Part shown: one piece after another, positions 35,868-44,248 of the stretch
Layout of the letters: each line of letters starts with the position of its first letter
Position numbering within the stretch: position 1 is the stretch's first letter
Notes under the pieces: generated by a model
What the model was told of the DNA's origin: nothing
Seen by the model: only the letters and a program-made list of their open reading frames with translations
The model's database searches: none
Program-made: the position numbers and the translations under genes
Assembly: GCA_963751795.1 (NCBI GenBank)
Contig: CAVVVI010000004.1
Span: forward strand, 744,001 to 808,000
Source: BOG-908 sp963751795
GTDB lineage: Bacteria; Pseudomonadota; Alphaproteobacteria; Acetobacterales; Acetobacteraceae
Reading direction: 5' to 3'
DNA length: 64,000 nt

Positions 35868-36068
35868 ATGACGAGCGGGACGGTCAAGTGGTTCAACCCG
35901 GCCAAGGGCTATGGCTTCATCGCGCCGGAGGCCGGGGGCAGCGACGTGTTCGTGCATATCAGCGCGGTGCAGAAGGCCGGGCTGCGCAAGCTGGACGAGG
36001 GCCAGGTGGTGGGTTTTGACGTGGAGCAGCGGCAGGGCCGGGCGGCGGCGGTGAACCTGCAGGGCTAG
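35868..36068 (+). CDS. cold shock protein
   Basis: A 66-residue CspA-type single-stranded nucleic-acid-binding protein. RNP1 is KGYGFIAPE and RNP2 is VFVHISAVQ, in the usual context GTVKWFNPAKGYGFI. ATG at 35868 with GGGAGAGGCGGC upstream. Acts as an RNA chaperone. Transcribed alone; the 200 bases upstream contain no other gene and may hold a structured 5' leader, which I did not resolve. Confidence 0.95.
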   Translation: MTSGTVKWFNPAKGYGFIAPEAGGSDVFVHISAVQKAGLRKLDEGQVVGFDVEQRQGRAAAVNLQG

Positions 36069-36161
36069 CGGGGCGCGGCATTTCGGCTGTGATGCCAAAA
36101 AAAGTGCCGGTTGTGCCCGCAGCAAGATGACGCCACCGCAGCGATACGCTACGCGCACGGC

Positions 36162-36785
36162 GTGACAAAGCTCGATGCCGATGCGGTGCGCACCGCCTAC
36201 CGCCGCCAGGCGGCCTTCTATGACGCCGCGTTCGGCCGGATTTCGCGGCCGGCGCGACAGCGTGCGATCGACCTCATCAACGCGCTGCCGGGGCCGCGCG
36301 TGCTGGAGGTGGGCGTGGGCACCGGGCTGGCGCTGCCGATGTATGACCGTTCGAAGCGGGTGACGGGCATCGATCTGTCGGCCGACATGCTGGACCGGGC
36401 GCGGGCGCGGGTGGCGGCCGAGGGGCTGAGCCAGGTGGAAGCGCTGCTGGAGCAGGACGCCGAGGCGACGACGTTTCCGGATGCCAGCTTCGACATCGCG
36501 GCGAGCATGTTCGTGGCCTCCGTGGTGCCGCATCCGCGGCGGCTGCTGGCCGAGCTGCGGCGGATCGTGCGGCCGGGCGGGCACATCCTGTTCGTCAACC
36601 ACTTCGTAGCCGAGGGCGGCGTGCGGCGGATGGTGGAGCGGGCGATGGCGCCGATGGCGCACAAGCTGGGCTGGCACCCCGATTTCGCGCCGCAGGACCT
36701 GTTCGGCCCGGTGATCCCGCCCGAGGCGCGGTTCGAGCCGACGCCGCCCGGGGGGCTGTTCACGCTGCTGAGCCTGCCCCGCTGA
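36162..36785 (+). CDS. SAM-dependent methyltransferase (PmtA-like phospholipid N-methyltransferase)
   Basis: A ~207-residue class I methyltransferase. SAM motif I is RVLEVGVGTGLALP, motif II VTGIDLSADMLDRARAR, then DAEATTFPDASFDIAA and LRRIVRPGGHILFVNHF. The C-terminal stretch APMAHKLGWHPDFAPQDLF is like the Rhodobacter-type phosphatidylethanolamine N-methyltransferase, so it may lead to phosphatidylcholine. The start is uncertain: GTG 36162 is preferred because the family begins near LDADAVRTAYRRQ; TTG 36111 would add 17 residues. No convincing ribosome binding site for either. Confidence 0.8.
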   Translation: MTKLDADAVRTAYRRQAAFYDAAFGRISRPARQRAIDLINALPGPRVLEVGVGTGLALPMYDRSKRVTGIDLSADMLDRARARVAAEGLSQVEALLEQDAEATTFPDASFDIAASMFVASVVPHPRRLLAELRRIVRPGGHILFVNHFVAEGGVRRMVERAMAPMAHKLGWHPDFAPQDLFGPVIPPEARFEPTPPGGLFTLLSLPR

Positions 36786-36888
36786 GCGGTTTTCTCGCGG
36801 CACTGCACCTTGATCTGTACCAGGCGCTCCGATATCGCATGCAGGCCGGCGTGACCGGCCTTTGCGACCGTACGGGACCTATCTCCAC

Positions 36889-37731
36889 ATGAAGTTCACA
36901 GCCAGGCTCATGGCACCTTTCGCCGCGCTGGTGGCGCTGGCCGATTCGGCCATGGCCCAGACGCCCGCGCCTTGGCAGACCGGCATGCAGGCGGCGCACA
37001 GCCCGGTGGAAGCCGGCATCCACAGCCTCAACACGCTGGTGACCTGGATCATCGTGGCGATCACGCTGTTCGTGGCCGGGCTGCTGGCCTACGTGATGTG
37101 GCGCTACGACCATAAGCGGAACCCGGTGGCCGGCAAGCTGAGCCATCATTCGCTGCTGGAGGTGGCCTGGACGGCCATTCCGGTGCTGATCCTGGTGGTG
37201 ATCGCCGTGCCGAGCTTCCGGCTGATCTACTTCGAGGACCGCACGCGCGACCCGTTCATGACGGTGAAGGTGACCGGCCACCAATGGTATTGGGAATACA
37301 CCTATCCCGACGCCAAGGGCCTGCACTACGACAGCTACATGGTCCATGACGAGGACCTTTCGCCCGAGCAGAAGGCGCAGCATCTGCGGCATCTGGCGGT
37401 GGACAACCAGCTGGTGCTGCCGGCCGGCAAGCCGATCCGCATTCTGACGACCAGCGGCGACGTGATCCACAGCTTCTTCATCCCCAGCCTGGGCGTGCAG
37501 CGCTACGCGATCCCGGGCCGGACGATCGAGACATGGGTGCAGGTGGACGCGCCGGGTGACTATTACGGCGAGTGCAACCAGATATGCGGCACCAACCACA
37601 GCGTGATGCCGATTTCGATCCACGCCGTGAGCCCTGAGGATTTCAAGACCTGGCTCGAGAAGGCGCCTGCCAAGTTCAATAATGCCAGCCTGGAGGGCAC
37701 GACCCACCTGGCCTTGGCATCGGAGCACTGA
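36889..37731 (+). CDS. ctaC: cytochrome c oxidase subunit II
   Basis: A 280-residue aa3-type oxidase subunit. Signal peptide (residues 1-24, ending DSAMAQ), two membrane helices (LVTWIIVAITLFVAGLLAYV and EVAWTAIPVLILVVIAVP), then the cupredoxin domain. The electron entry tryptophan region is KVTGHQWYWEYTYP. The CuA ligands are present in DVIHSFFIPSLG (His) and YGECNQICGTNHSVMP (two Cys, His, Met, and the Glu between). ATG at 36889. First gene of the oxidase operon; ctaD follows after one base. Confidence 0.95.
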   Translation: MKFTARLMAPFAALVALADSAMAQTPAPWQTGMQAAHSPVEAGIHSLNTLVTWIIVAITLFVAGLLAYVMWRYDHKRNPVAGKLSHHSLLEVAWTAIPVLILVVIAVPSFRLIYFEDRTRDPFMTVKVTGHQWYWEYTYPDAKGLHYDSYMVHDEDLSPEQKAQHLRHLAVDNQLVLPAGKPIRILTTSGDVIHSFFIPSLGVQRYAIPGRTIETWVQVDAPGDYYGECNQICGTNHSVMPISIHAVSPEDFKTWLEKAPAKFNNASLEGTTHLALASEH

Positions 37732-37732
37732 G

Positions 37733-39331
37733 ATGTCCGCGACAACGCATGACACGCACCACCACGACGCGCACGGGCACCACAGCCCGACCTTCGCGCA
37801 GCGCTGGCTGTTTTCGACCAACCACAAGGATATCGGCACGCTCTATCTGATCTTCGCCGTGATGGCGGGGCTGGTGGGCGGTGTGCTGTCGATCATCATG
37901 CGGGCGCAGCTCTCGCATCCGGGCAACACGGTGGTGACCAGCGGCCAGGAGTGGAACACCATCGTGACGGCCCATGGGCTGATCATGATCTTCTTCACCG
38001 TGATGCCGGCGCTGATCGGCGGGTTCGGCAACTGGTTCATCCCGCTGATGATCGGCGCGCCGGACATGGCGTTCCCGCGGTTGAACAACATCAGCTTTTG
38101 GCTGCTGGTGCCGGCCTTCGCGCTGATCGTGACCGGGCTGCTGATGGGTGAGAGCGGTTCGGGCTGGACGCTGTATCCGCCGCTGTCGAACGCGACCTAC
38201 GAATCCGGCCCCGGCATGGATTTCACGCTGTTCGCGCTGCATCTGGCCGGTGTTTCCTCGTTGCTGGGCGCGCTGAACTTCATCACCACGATCTTCAACA
38301 TGCGCACGCCGGGCATGACGCTGCACAAGATGCCGCTGTTCATCTGGGCGATGCTGGTGACGGCGTTCCTGCTGCTGCTGAGCCTGCCGGTGCTGGCCGG
38401 TGCGATCACCATGCTGATCTTCGACCGCAATTTCGGTACCTCGTTCTTCGACCCGCAGGGCGGCGGCGACCCGGTGCTGTGGCAGCATTTGTTCTGGTTC
38501 TTCGGCCACCCCGAAGTGTATATCATGATCCTGCCGGGCTTCGGCATCATCAGCCACGTGGTGAGCACGTTCAGCAAGAAGCCGGTGTTCGGCTACCTGG
38601 GCATGGCCTACGCGATGGTGGCGATCGGCGTCGTGGGCTTCGTGGTGTGGGCGCACCACATGTTCGTCAGCGGCATGTCGGTGGACACGCGGGCCTACTT
38701 CATGGCGGCGACGATGATCATCGCGGTGCCGACCGGCATCAAGATCTTCTCGTGGATCGCGACGATGTGGGGCGGTTCGATCGAGATGAAGACGCCGATG
38801 CTGTGGGCGATCGGCTTCATCTTCCTGTTCACCGTGGGTGGCGTGACCGGCGTGGTGCTGTCCAACGCGGGGCTCGACCAGATCCTGCACAATTCCTACT
38901 ACGTGGTGGCGCATTTCCACTACGTGCTGTCGCTGGGCGCCGTGTTCTCGATCTTTGCCGGCTGGTATTACTGGATCGGCAAGATGAGCGGCCGGCAGTA
39001 TCCCGAGTTCTGGGGCAAGGTGCATTTCTGGGTGACGTTCGTGGGCGTGAACATCACGTTCTTCCCCATGCACTTCCTGGGTGCCGCCGGCATGCCGCGC
39101 CGCTACCCGGATTATCCTGACGCCTTTGCCGGCTGGAACTATGTAGCCAGCATCGGCTCCTACGTGGGCGCGCTGTCGGTGCTGATCTTCCTGTATGTCG
39201 TGTTCCGCACATTCACCTCGAAGGTGACGGTGGCAGACAACTACTGGGGCGAGGGTGCGACGACGCTGGAATGGACGGTGAGCTCGCCGCCGCCGTTCCA
39301 CACCTTCGAAGAGCTGCCGCGGTTCAGGTAA
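37733..39331 (+). CDS. ctaD: cytochrome c oxidase subunit I
   Basis: A 532-residue heme-copper oxidase catalytic subunit, aa3 type A. Twelve hydrophobic segments. The active-site His and cross-linked Tyr are in FGHPEVYIMILPG (about residues 254-266), the CuB histidines in VVWAHHMFVSG, and the heme ligands in AHFHYVLSLGAVF. The proton-channel Glu is the E of HPEVY and the D-channel Asn/Asp region is PALIGGFGNWFIPLMIGAPD. Histidine-rich N-terminus. ATG at 37733 immediately after ctaC; the TAA overlaps the ctaB ATG by one base. Confidence 0.96.
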   Translation: MSATTHDTHHHDAHGHHSPTFAQRWLFSTNHKDIGTLYLIFAVMAGLVGGVLSIIMRAQLSHPGNTVVTSGQEWNTIVTAHGLIMIFFTVMPALIGGFGNWFIPLMIGAPDMAFPRLNNISFWLLVPAFALIVTGLLMGESGSGWTLYPPLSNATYESGPGMDFTLFALHLAGVSSLLGALNFITTIFNMRTPGMTLHKMPLFIWAMLVTAFLLLLSLPVLAGAITMLIFDRNFGTSFFDPQGGGDPVLWQHLFWFFGHPEVYIMILPGFGIISHVVSTFSKKPVFGYLGMAYAMVAIGVVGFVVWAHHMFVSGMSVDTRAYFMAATMIIAVPTGIKIFSWIATMWGGSIEMKTPMLWAIGFIFLFTVGGVTGVVLSNAGLDQILHNSYYVVAHFHYVLSLGAVFSIFAGWYYWIGKMSGRQYPEFWGKVHFWVTFVGVNITFFPMHFLGAAGMPRRYPDYPDAFAGWNYVASIGSYVGALSVLIFLYVVFRTFTSKVTVADNYWGEGATTLEWTVSSPPPFHTFEELPRFR

Positions 39332-40298
39332 TGGCAGCGCTCAGCACGCCGGCGGGGCTGGCCTCGGGTTCGGCCGGCCCGCTCTGGGCCGGGCTGGACG
39401 GTACGGCTTCGGCCGAGTGGCAGGACTGGCTGGCGCTGCTGAAGCCGCGGGTGGTGAGCCTGGTGGTGTTCACCGGGTGGATCGGGCTGTATCTGGCGCC
39501 GGGGCATCTGAACCCGGTGCTGGCGTTCACGGCGATCCTGTGCATCGCTGTGGGTGCCGGGGCGGCCGGGGCGCTGAACCAGTGGTATGAGCGCGACATC
39601 GATGCGCTGATGAACCGCACGCGGAAACGGCCGGTGCCGGCAGGGCGGATTGCGCCGGGTGCGGCGCTGAGCTTCGGCGTGGCGCTGGCGGTGGGCTCGG
39701 TGCTGATGTTGTGGCTGGCGACGAACCTGGTGGCCGCTGCAGTGCTGGCGGCTTCGATCGGGTTCTACGTGTTCATCTACACGATCTGGCTGAAGCGGCG
39801 GACGCCGCAGAACATCGTGATCGGCGGCGCGGCCGGGGCGTTTCCGGCGCTGATCGGCTGGGCGGCGGTGACCGGGTCGGTGGGCGTGTTGCCGGTGCTG
39901 CTCTTTGCCATCGTGTTCTTCTGGACGCCGCCGCATTTCTGGGCGCTGTCGTTGTATGCGTGCCAGGATTACGGGCGGGCAGGGGTGCCGATGCTGCCGG
40001 TGGTGGCCGGGGCGCGTGAGACGCGGCGGCAGATCTTCGGCTACACGCTGGCGTTTCCGGCGTGGCGGTGCTGCCCTGGGTGCTGGGGACGACGGGCGCG
40101 CTGTATGGCATTGCGGCTGGCGTGCTGAGCCTGGTGTTCGTGGGCTTTTCGTGGACGGTGCTGCGCGATGGGCAGGATCCTTCGGGCAACAGCGTGACGG
40201 GTGACAAGCCGGCGCGGCGGACATTCCGTTACTCGTTGGCCTATCTGGCCGCGATTTTCGTGGCGGTGGCGGCCGACAAGATGGTGCGCGGCTGGTGA
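39331..40298 (+). pseudogene. ctaB: protoheme IX farnesyltransferase, frameshifted
   Basis: A 322-residue heme O synthase if one missing base is restored (length 3n+2). ATG at 39331 overlaps the ctaD stop. Prenyltransferase motifs are intact: QWYERDIDALMNRTRKRPVP and NIVIGGAAGAFPALIGW. At about 40060 the reading frame breaks after GYTLAFPA; the other frame resumes VAVLPWVLGTTGALYGIAAG and runs to the TGA at 40298. One extra G giving PAVAVLPW restores the family sequence. Heme O/A is needed for the oxidase encoded by the same operon, so a true loss would cripple it unless another copy exists; a sequence error is more likely. Confidence 0.85.
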
Positions 40299-40447
40299 GC
40301 GATTTTCCGCCGCGGCCTTCGGCGGCGCAGGCGGCCGAGCTGGTTCGGCGGCAGCGTGGCCGCAACATGGCGCTGATCGTGGTGCTCGCCGCGCTGGCGA
40401 TCCTGTTCTTCGCGATCACCATCGTGAAGCTGGGCCATCTGGGCTAG
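40295..40447 (+). CDS. CoxF-like small membrane protein
   Basis: A 50-residue protein starting at GTG 40295, which overlaps the ctaB stop (GTGA). It has a charged N-terminus (AAELVRRQRGRNM) and one membrane helix (ALIVVLAALAILFFAITIVK), ending LGHLG. Position between ctaB and subunit III, and the size, match the tiny CoxF-type proteins of alphaproteobacterial oxidase operons. The role in assembly is not established. Confidence 0.75.
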   Translation: MSDFPPRPSAAQAAELVRRQRGRNMALIVVLAALAILFFAITIVKLGHLG

Positions 40448-40542
40448 GACCGGGGGGCCGGCCGGCGTTATAACGCCGGAACCGGGTTTCTGACCGCGCA
40501 GCCCTTGCCTTGCCTTCCTCGCCTCAGCTACGGACCGACATC

Positions 40543-41394
40543 ATGGACAGCAACGTACATTCGCCCACCATCGGCGCGTCTTCCGGGATGAAGCAGCCTT
40601 ACCACCTCGTCGATCCGAGCCCCTGGCCGATCGTGGGTGCGCTGGGCGGCGGATTGCTGCTGACAGGCGTGGTGCTGGCGGCGCATTACGGCAACTACCT
40701 GATGGTGGCGGCCGGTGGCGCGCTGGTGGCGCTGACGATGACGATGTGGTGGCGCGATGTGCTGCGCGAGAGCAGCACGCCGGGCCTGCACTCGCCGGTG
40801 GTGCGGCTGGGGCTGCGCTACGGCATGACGCTGTTCATCGCCTCCGAGGTGATGTTCTTCGTCGGGTTCTTCTGGGCGTTCTTCCACTTCTACTTCTACC
40901 CGGAGCATGTGCTGGGGGCGACGACTGCGGTGTGGCCGCCGGCCGGCGTGCATACGTTCGACCCGTTCCGCATCCCGTTCCTCAACACGATGATCCTGCT
41001 GCTTTCTGGCTGCACGGTGACGTGGGCGCATCACAGCCTGATCGAGGGCAACCGGCGCGCGCTGCTGATGGGGCTGGGCATTTCCATTCTGCTGGGGCTG
41101 AGCTTCAGCTCGCTGCAGGCGCTGGAGTATTCCGAGGCGCCGTTCCACTTCGCCGGCGGCGGCATCTATCCTTCGGTGTTCTTTCTGGCGACCGGCTTTC
41201 ATGGCTTCCACGTGATCGTGGGCACCACCTTCCTGGGCATTTGCTGGCTGCGCGCCAAGGCGGGCGGGTTTACGCCGACGCAGCATTTCGGCTTCGAGGC
41301 GGCGGCCTGGTATTGGCACTTCGTGGACGTGGTGTGGCTGTTCCTGTTCTTCTTCGTCTATGTGCTGGGCGCCGGGGTTCCGGCGGTCGAGTAG
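40543..41394 (+). CDS. ctaE: cytochrome c oxidase subunit III
   Basis: A 283-residue membrane subunit with seven helices. Starts MDSNVHSPTIG at 40543 and carries the subunit III landmarks YHLVDPSPWPIVGALGG, MFFVGFFWAFFHFYF, NTMILLLSGCTVTWAHH, GFHGFHVIVGTTFL and AAWYWHFVDVVWLFLF. It stabilises the oxygen-reducing site of subunit I. In many related operons cox11 (ctaG) precedes this gene; here only 95 bases separate it from the coxF-like gene and no cox11 is present. Confidence 0.95.
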   Translation: MDSNVHSPTIGASSGMKQPYHLVDPSPWPIVGALGGGLLLTGVVLAAHYGNYLMVAAGGALVALTMTMWWRDVLRESSTPGLHSPVVRLGLRYGMTLFIASEVMFFVGFFWAFFHFYFYPEHVLGATTAVWPPAGVHTFDPFRIPFLNTMILLLSGCTVTWAHHSLIEGNRRALLMGLGISILLGLSFSSLQALEYSEAPFHFAGGGIYPSVFFLATGFHGFHVIVGTTFLGICWLRAKAGGFTPTQHFGFEAAAWYWHFVDVVWLFLFFFVYVLGAGVPAVE

Positions 41395-41754
41395 GTGGCG
41401 GCCAGCGAGCCCAGCGTAGCCCAGGCGACGCTGGGGTGCCGCTGCCCGCGCTGCGGGGAGGGGCGGCTGTTCGACGGGCTGCTGTCGATCCGGCCGGCCT
41501 GCACCGTGTGCGGGCTGGATTTCACCGGCGCCGATACCGGGGACGCGTTCGCGGTACCGATCCTGATCGTGCTGGGCGCGATCATCGTGGGCGCGGCGTT
41601 CTGGCTGGACACACGGTTCGCGCCGCCGCTGTGGGTGCATGCGGTGATCTGGCCGCCGGTGACGGCCGTGCTGGTTGTGGTGATGACGCGCTACATCAAG
41701 AGCTTCTTCACCGTGCAGCAATACCACACGCGGCGTGACGAGATGGGCGTTTGA
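41395..41754 (+). CDS. DUF983 protein
   Basis: A 119-residue protein of the DUF983 family. The N-terminal zinc-ribbon-like part is CRCPRCGEGRLFDG then CTVCGLDF, followed by two membrane helices (FAVPILIVLGAIIVGAAFWL and WPPVTAVLVVVMTRY). Begins at GTG 41395, directly after the ctaE stop, and overlaps the surf1 gene. The family is regularly found between subunit III and SURF1 and is presumed to help oxidase assembly; no activity is proven. Confidence 0.9.
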   Translation: MAASEPSVAQATLGCRCPRCGEGRLFDGLLSIRPACTVCGLDFTGADTGDAFAVPILIVLGAIIVGAAFWLDTRFAPPLWVHAVIWPPVTAVLVVVMTRYIKSFFTVQQYHTRRDEMGV

Positions 41755-42440
41755 CGCCAGCACCGGCGCGGCGCGCTGCGCTGTTGAAGGCTGCGGCGGC
41801 GAGCGCGGTCGCGTTGGCGATCCTGATCACGCTCGGCATCTGGCAGCTGCAGCGGCGGACGTGGAAGGCCGGCATTCTGACGCAGATCGATGCCGCCGAG
41901 GCGCAGCCGCCGCGGCCGCTGGGGCGCGAGGTGCCGCCGCTGTTCACCCGCGTGACGGCCAGCGGCGTGCTGGCCGGGAGCCCCACGGCGTTGTACGGCG
42001 CCGAGGTGCGCGACGGACGGCTGGGCGCGCAGCTGGTGGAGCGGCTGGATCGTGCGGATGGGCCGCCGCTGGTGGTGATACTGGGCTGGGTGCCGACGGA
42101 GACGGCGCGGCCGGTGAGCGTGGCGGGGCCGGCGACCGTGGCGGGCTATGTGCGGCTGCCGGAGCGTGCGACGTGGCTCTCGGCGCCGGACGATCCGGAA
42201 GGGCGGCGGTTCTACACGATGGATCCGGCAAAGCTGGCGCAGGCCGTGGGGGCGCAGGGGGCGCCGCTGTTCGTGCTGGTGGCAGAGGACCCGCATCCGG
42301 CGCGATCGGGCCCGCCGGTGCCGGCGGACAGCCTGCCGCGGCCGACGAATAACCATCTTCAGTATGCGTTTACGTGGTTTGGTTTGGCGGCATCGCTGGT
42401 CGGGGTATTCCTGGCATTCGCGTTCAAGCGCGAGGCATAA
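41751..42440 (+). CDS. SURF1-family oxidase assembly protein
   Basis: A 229-residue inner-membrane protein with an N-terminal helix (AVALAILITLGIWQLQRRTW) and a C-terminal helix, joined by a periplasmic domain. Family marks are LGIWQLQRR, VILGWVP, GYVRLPE and NNHLQYAFTWFGLAASLVG. Starts at TTG 41751 overlapping the DUF983 stop, a coupled start. SURF1 binds heme a and helps insert it into subunit I. Last gene of the operon, followed by a hairpin terminator. Confidence 0.92.
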   Translation: MTPAPARRAALLKAAAASAVALAILITLGIWQLQRRTWKAGILTQIDAAEAQPPRPLGREVPPLFTRVTASGVLAGSPTALYGAEVRDGRLGAQLVERLDRADGPPLVVILGWVPTETARPVSVAGPATVAGYVRLPERATWLSAPDDPEGRRFYTMDPAKLAQAVGAQGAPLFVLVAEDPHPARSGPPVPADSLPRPTNNHLQYAFTWFGLAASLVGVFLAFAFKREA

Positions 42441-42491
42441 GGAAGCAAAAGTTTTTTGGTCCTTTTTTTCAAAAAAGGACTGCTTGCTTCC
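42441..42491. terminator. bidirectional hairpin terminator between oxidase and cbb operons
   Basis: The 51-base gap between two convergent stops is one long hairpin. The outer arms are GGAAGCAA (42441-42448) and TTGCTTCC (42484-42491). The inner stem is GTCCTTTTTT (42459-42468) and AAAAAAGGAC (42471-42480). The A/T tracts give U-runs on both strands, so it should end both the cta operon (plus) and the cbb operon (minus). Confidence 0.85.
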
Positions 42492-43142
42492 CTACGCCGG
42501 CAAAAGCTCGCCCGCCAAAGTGACGAAATGCGGCAGATCCCGCGCCACCGCAGCGGCGCCGGCTTCCATGCCGGGGCGGCCGTAGCCCCAGCCGGCGAAG
42601 ATGGCCTGCATGTTGCAGCCGGTGGCCGCCAGGATGTCGTTGGTGTGGTCGCCGACCATGAGGGCGCGGTTGGGCGTGCCGCCGGCGGCGGCGATGGTGC
42701 CGAGCAGGTGGCGGGGGTCTGGCTTGTGGGCGGCGAAGCTGTCGCTGCCGCCGATGGCGGCGAATTTGTCGGCGACCCCGAGGGCGGCCAGCAGGAGGCG
42801 GGCGGCGCGTTCGGGTTTGTTGGTGCAGACGGCGAGTGTCCATCCGTCGGCGCGCAGCGCGTCGAGGGCGGCGTGGACGCCGGGGTAGAGGCGGGTGTCC
42901 ACGGCGACCTTGCTTTCGTAGTCGGCGAGGTAGTCGGCGCCGGCTTGCGGATCGGGCACGCCGCCTGCGGCAGCGAAGGCGCGGTTGATGAGGGGTTGCA
43001 GGCCGTCGCCGACCATGGCGGCGATCTCGGCATTGGGCAGCGCGAGCAGGCCGCGGGCGGCGAGCGTGCGGTTTACGGCGGCCGCGATGTCGGGCACCGA
43101 ATCGGTGAGCGTGCCGTCCAGATCGAAGGCGAGGGTGCGCAT
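42492..43142 (-). CDS. gph: phosphoglycolate phosphatase
   Basis: A 216-residue HAD hydrolase (CbbZ/Gph type). Motif I LAFDLDGTLTDSVPD, motif II VCTNKP, motif III lysine in AAHKPDPRHL and motif IV MVGDHTNDILAA. It removes phosphate from 2-phosphoglycolate, the toxic product of RuBisCO oxygenation. Its ATG overlaps the fba stop. Last gene of the cbb operon, where this enzyme is often called CbbZ. Confidence 0.93.
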   Translation of the reverse strand: MRTLAFDLDGTLTDSVPDIAAAVNRTLAARGLLALPNAEIAAMVGDGLQPLINRAFAAAGGVPDPQAGADYLADYESKVAVDTRLYPGVHAALDALRADGWTLAVCTNKPERAARLLLAALGVADKFAAIGGSDSFAAHKPDPRHLLGTIAAAGGTPNRALMVGDHTNDILAATGCNMQAIFAGWGYGRPGMEAGAAAVARDLPHFVTLAGELLPA

Positions 43143-44200
43143 CAGGCGGCGCGCTGTGCGGGCTTGGCGTAGCGCGTCGCCATGGCTTCGAGCGGCACCG
43201 GCTTGATGCGGTCGGCGTTGCCCGCGGAGCCGAAGGCTTCGAAGCGGGCGCGGCAGAGGTCGCGCGCGGCGGCGGTGGCGGCGGCGAGGAATTTGCGGGG
43301 GTCGAACTCCTCGGGCTTCTGGCCCATCAGCTGGCGCATGGCGCCGGTCATCGACAGGCGGATATCGGTATCGATGTTAATCTTGCGGACGCCGTGGCGG
43401 ATGCCCTCCTGGATCTCCTCGACGGGCACGCCGAAGGTTTCCTTGATGGCGCCGCCATGCGCGCGGATAATCTGCAGCCATTCCTGCGGCACCGAGGAGG
43501 AGCCGTGCATGACGAGATGGGTGTTGGGCAGCTTGGCGTGAATGGCCTTGATGCGGTCGATCGCGAGGATGTCGCCGGTGGGTTTGCGCGAGAATTTATA
43601 GGCGCCGTGGCTGGTGCCGATGGCGATGGCGAGGGCATCGACGCCGGTGCGGGCCACGAAATCGGCGGCCTGGTCCGGATCGGTGAGCATCTGATCGTGG
43701 GTGAGCTTGCCTTCGGCGCCGGAGCCGTCTTCCTCGCCGGCTTCGCCGCTTTCCAGAGAGCCGAGGCAGCCGAGTTCGCCTTCGACGGTGACACCGACAT
43801 CGTGCGCCATGTCGGCCACGTATTTCGTCACTTCGCAGTTGTACTCGTAGGTGGCTGGGGTTTTCATGTCCTCACGCAGCGAGCCGTCCATCATGACGCT
43901 GGTGAAGCCCGAGCGTATGGCGCGCAGGCAGACGGCGGCGCTGGCGCCGTGATCCTGGTGCATGGCGATGGGGATGTGCGGCCAGGTTTCCACCGCGGCG
44001 GCGACGAGATGGCGCAGGAAGGCTTCGCCGGCGTATTTGCGGGCGCCGGCCGAGCCTTGCAGGATGACGGCCGAGTTGCAGGCATCGGCGGCCTGCATGA
44101 TGGCCTGGATCTGCTCCATGTTGTTCACGTTGAACGCCGGCAGGCCGTAGCCGTGTTCGGCTGCGTGATCCAGCAGCTGCCGCATTGCAACCATCGCCAT
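43142..44200 (-). CDS. fba: class II fructose-1,6-bisphosphate aldolase (CbbA type)
   Basis: A 352-residue zinc aldolase of the Calvin-cycle subtype. Zinc and catalytic blocks: PIAMHQDHGASAAVCLRAI, VTVEGELGCLGSLESGE, AIAIGTSHGAYKFSRKP, LVMHGSSSVPQEW and KINIDTDIRLSMTGAMR. It makes fructose- and sedoheptulose-bisphosphate in the regeneration phase. ATG at 44200; 48 bases downstream of prk. Confidence 0.95.
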   Translation of the reverse strand: MAMVAMRQLLDHAAEHGYGLPAFNVNNMEQIQAIMQAADACNSAVILQGSAGARKYAGEAFLRHLVAAAVETWPHIPIAMHQDHGASAAVCLRAIRSGFTSVMMDGSLREDMKTPATYEYNCEVTKYVADMAHDVGVTVEGELGCLGSLESGEAGEEDGSGAEGKLTHDQMLTDPDQAADFVARTGVDALAIAIGTSHGAYKFSRKPTGDILAIDRIKAIHAKLPNTHLVMHGSSSVPQEWLQIIRAHGGAIKETFGVPVEEIQEGIRHGVRKINIDTDIRLSMTGAMRQLMGQKPEEFDPRKFLAAATAAARDLCRARFEAFGSAGNADRIKPVPLEAMATRYAKPAQRAA

Positions 44201-44248
44201 CGGTGATCTCCGTCTGTCGCGTGAGGGTGTGGTGGGCGCAGGGGTGTT

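Noticed and set aside
36080..36105. GGCAT...ATGCC hairpin followed by an A-run after the cold shock gene
   Set aside because: The A-run is on the wrong side for a plus-strand terminator, and no minus-strand gene needs one here.
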